7,689 nucleotides of DNA, taken from Nitrospirota bacterium. GTDB lineage: Bacteria; Nitrospirota; Nitrospiria; Nitrospirales; UBA8639. This document shows positions 5,602 to 7,689 of the stretch, in pieces (position 1 is the stretch's first letter; each line of letters begins with the position of its first letter). Location: assembly GCA_003228495.1 (NCBI GenBank), contig QIDY01000406.1, forward strand, positions 1 to 7,689, in the 5' to 3' direction. A program made the translations under genes and the position numbers. The notes under the pieces are model-generated. The model saw only the letters and a program-made list of their open reading frames with translations. It was not told the DNA's origin and did no database searches.

Positions 5602-6828
5602 ATGCCACAACGATTATCCCAGTGGGTCCTTGGAGTGATGCTGGTCGGAGTGAGTATTGTGATCCTGATAGCTCTCATTCAATTTTGCTCAGGAAATCTT
5701 CTATCAGTTCATGCGGCACCCTACATTCCGGATAACGATGCAGTCATTTTGGAAACCCTGGCCTTTCCAGGAGATCCACGACAACGGCAACTGCGTCGGT
5801 TGCGGCACCAACTCTCTCAAGATCCACAAAATCTCTCCTTGGCTATACGTTTGGCCAATCATTATCTCAAGTTAGGACACACAGAGGCAGATCCACGGTT
5901 TGATGGTTATGCACGAGCTGCGCTCCTCCCTTGGTGGGATACGCCAACTCCCCCTACCGAAGTCCTCCTCATACGAGCCATACTTCAGCAACGAGAGCAT
6001 CAATTTGATGCGGCTCTCAAAGACCTTACGCGCATTTTGCAAAGGAAGCCCAACCATGCTCAAGCATGGTTGACTCAAGCTGTGATTCACCAGGTACGCG
6101 GTCAGTATCCAGAAGCACGCCAAAGTTGCCTGCCTCTTTTAGGACTGGTGAAGACCTTGGTCTCCACCTCATGTGCGGCCAATATTTCCAGCATCAATGG
6201 CCAAGCCCAGGAGAGCTATGAAGCCTTGCAACAGAGCTATCAACACAACTCATCAGCGACGTCAGGAGAACAGTTGTGGGCCTTAACCATACTGGCCGAA
6301 ACGGCCGCACGTTTAGGGAATCACGCCCAAGCAGAAGACCACTATCAACATGCTTTGGTTCTTGATCGAAAGGATACGTATCTTCTAAGTGCCTATAGTG
6401 ATTTTTTGTTAGATCAACAACGAGCAACAGATGTCGAGGATCTCCTTCAAGAGAATATTCGCCAAAATGGATTACTCCTGAGATTAACCTTAGCCGCCCA
6501 GCAGCTTCAAAGCCCTCAACTACAAAATTATGTAGATTTGCTCAGCGCCCGATTCACGGAAAGTCGTTTGCGAGGCGATGCTCGACATCTGCGCGAAGAA
6601 GCTCGGTTTACCCTTCATCTTATGAAACAACCGCACAAGGCTCTCCAAATGGCTCAGGAAAATTGGAAGGTGCAACGGGTGCAACGTGAACCCTGGGATG
6701 CGCGGATTTTCCTTGAGGCCGCACTCCTTTCAGGAAACACAACGGCAGCTCAGCCGGTCCTCGATTGGCTAAAAGCTGTGAAGCTTGAAGATCAACAGAT
6801 TACCCGGTTAGTGGAACAATTCTCATGA
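5602..6828 (+). CDS. Membrane-anchored or exported TPR repeat protein
   Basis: From the ATG at 5602 the protein has 408 residues. Residues 8-28 are strongly hydrophobic after a basic start. This is either a signal anchor or a long signal peptide cleaved near VHA (36-38), placing the rest in the periplasm. The body is alpha-helical with tetratricopeptide-like repeats: a clear pair around 118-182 (segments such as FDAALKDLTRILQRKPNHAQA and QYPEARQSCLPLL) and another around 225-285 (LGNHAQAEDHYQHALVLD). Weaker helical repeats run to the end. TPR proteins are docking scaffolds, so it probably bridges DUF4331 and the HupE/UreJ-like membrane protein. Its stop overlaps the next start in ATGA, showing translational coupling. 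No catalytic motif is seen. Confidence 0.85.
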   Translation: MPQRLSQWVLGVMLVGVSIVILIALIQFCSGNLLSVHAAPYIPDNDAVILETLAFPGDPRQRQLRRLRHQLSQDPQNLSLAIRLANHYLKLGHTEADPRFDGYARAALLPWWDTPTPPTEVLLIRAILQQREHQFDAALKDLTRILQRKPNHAQAWLTQAVIHQVRGQYPEARQSCLPLLGLVKTLVSTSCAANISSINGQAQESYEALQQSYQHNSSATSGEQLWALTILAETAARLGNHAQAEDHYQHALVLDRKDTYLLSAYSDFLLDQQRATDVEDLLQENIRQNGLLLRLTLAAQQLQSPQLQNYVDLLSARFTESRLRGDARHLREEARFTLHLMKQPHKALQMAQENWKVQRVQREPWDARIFLEAALLSGNTTAAQPVLDWLKAVKLEDQQITRLVEQFS

Positions 6829-7689
6829 AACCATGGTTCGTTTCTATCTTCTCGTCCATTTTTCTTTTGCTGTGTTCTGGTCTTAGTTTTGCCCACAAAC
6901 CCAGTGATAGTTATCTACGCCTGACAGTTGATGAGAGGACCATACAAGGGCAGTGGGACATTGCCTTGCGAGATTTGGATCATGCGATCGGTCTGGATGG
7001 CAACGATGACGGAACCATCACCTGGGGGGAGGTACGAGCCCGGCATGACGCGATTGCCAGCTATGCACTTTCACGCCTCCAACTGAACGGGACCAATTCA
7101 CTATGTTGGAACCACATTCAAAGTCATCTTGTCGATCACCATAGCGATGGGACCTATGCGGTCTTACAGTTTTCCGCAAATTGTCCAACGATACCCACGA
7201 TTCTCAACCTCCACTATGGGTTATTTTTCGATGTTGATCCTCTCCATCGGGGCTTACTCCAAGTCACTCATCAATCCCGCACACAAACTGCCGTGCTCAG
7301 CCCTGAACAGCCGACAGTACAACTTGATCTGACGACGAATTCTTCCTGGAGAGAATTTTGGGAATTTGGACGTGAAGGGGTGTGGCATATTTGGATTGGG
7401 TATGACCATATCCTTTTCTTGATTAGCCTTCTTCTTCCTGCCGTCCTATGGTGGAAGGCAGGGCAATGGCAAGCGGCTGAATCATTCCGAGAAGTCTTTC
7501 CCGAAGTGCTTTCTATTATTACGGCGTTCACGTTGGCCCATTCCATCACTTTGAGTTTAGCGGCGTTGGAACTCGTTACGGTGCCTTCTCGATTGGTGGA
7601 ATCCGTCATTGCGGGATCGGTTGTCCTTGCTGCGCTGCATAACCTTTTTCCAGTGATTAAAGTCCGACGCTGGATCGTGGGCTTTGTCT
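6825..7689 (+). CDS. HupE/UreJ-like membrane protein with periplasmic EF-hand domain (3' end missing)
   Basis: An uninterrupted frame of 288 codons runs off the window. Residues 1-23 form a signal peptide; cleavage after SFA (21-23) would leave His24 as the first mature residue, in HKPSDSYL. A periplasmic domain of about 150 residues follows, with a canonical EF-hand loop at 58-69 (D58, N60, D62, G63, I65, E69). The membrane part begins near 188 with HIWIGYDHILFLISLLLP, the HupE/UreJ-type G-x-D-H motif (G192, D194, H195). Further membrane histidines are H239 (LAHS) and H272 (LHN). HupE/UreJ proteins are linked to nickel uptake, but this extended subgroup is not characterised. The start overlaps the TPR stop by four bases, with only a weak ribosome binding site, so translation is coupled. 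Identification is good; substrate is unknown. Confidence 0.85.
   Translation, partial: MKPWFVSIFSSIFLLLCSGLSFAHKPSDSYLRLTVDERTIQGQWDIALRDLDHAIGLDGNDDGTITWGEVRARHDAIASYALSRLQLNGTNSLCWNHIQSHLVDHHSDGTYAVLQFSANCPTIPTILNLHYGLFFDVDPLHRGLLQVTHQSRTQTAVLSPEQPTVQLDLTTNSSWREFWEFGREGVWHIWIGYDHILFLISLLLPAVLWWKAGQWQAAESFREVFPEVLSIITAFTLAHSITLSLAALELVTVPSRLVESVIAGSVVLAALHNLFPVIKVRRWIVGFV

Noticed and set aside
7271..7609. Minus-strand ORF of 112 codons at the right end
   Set aside because: It is antisense to the HupE/UreJ-like gene, whose frame is open, has family motifs and is coupled to the TPR gene.
1..7689. CRISPR array, insertion sequence, tRNA or rRNA
   Set aside because: I saw no regularly spaced direct repeats, no transposase-like frame with terminal repeats and no tRNA or rRNA signature on either strand.

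Overview
The window comes from a bacterial chromosome with a roughly even base composition by eye. Sec-type signal peptides, an ECF sigma factor paired with a ChrR-type anti-sigma factor, and a secreted DUF4331 protein point to a Gram-negative, aerobic or redox-exposed organism. The mix of families would suit a Nitrospirota (Nitrospira-like) or proteobacterial genome. That placement is only an impression, because no marker gene is present.

Layout. (1) Positions 1-53 hold the 5' end of a leftward gene with a signal peptide; its leader carries two inverted repeats. (2) Positions 422-2368 hold rightward genes: a DUF899 thioredoxin-fold protein, a doubtful small membrane ORF, and a fusion of a [4Fe-4S] ferredoxin domain to a metallo-beta-lactamase-fold domain. 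(3) A 143-base convergent gap contains a hairpin. (4) Positions 2512-3743, leftward, hold an ECF sigma factor and its ChrR-like zinc/cupin anti-sigma factor, overlapping by four bases. (5) A 256-base divergent region holds promoter-like and palindromic elements. (6) From 4000 to the right edge runs a rightward operon: a secreted DUF4331 protein, a membrane-anchored or exported TPR protein, and a HupE/UreJ-like membrane protein cut off by the window end. The last gene overlaps the TPR gene by four bases.

How it may work together. In characterised relatives, the RpoE/ChrR pair senses an oxidative signal such as singlet oxygen or organic hydroperoxide: the metal-binding anti-sigma factor releases the sigma factor, which then activates its own operon and stress genes. 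Here the pair is divergent from a three-gene envelope operon. The simplest hypothesis is that this operon belongs to its regulon. The operon products share possible metal-binding marks: a DxNxDG loop and a possible N-terminal Ala-Ser-His in DUF4331, and a predicted N-terminal His, a canonical EF-hand loop and conserved membrane histidines in the HupE/UreJ-like protein. This makes a stress-controlled periplasmic metal-handling or metalloprotein-assembly system the most interesting reading of the window. It remains inference. The redox genes on the left fit an oxidative-stress neighbourhood but are not shown to be co-regulated.
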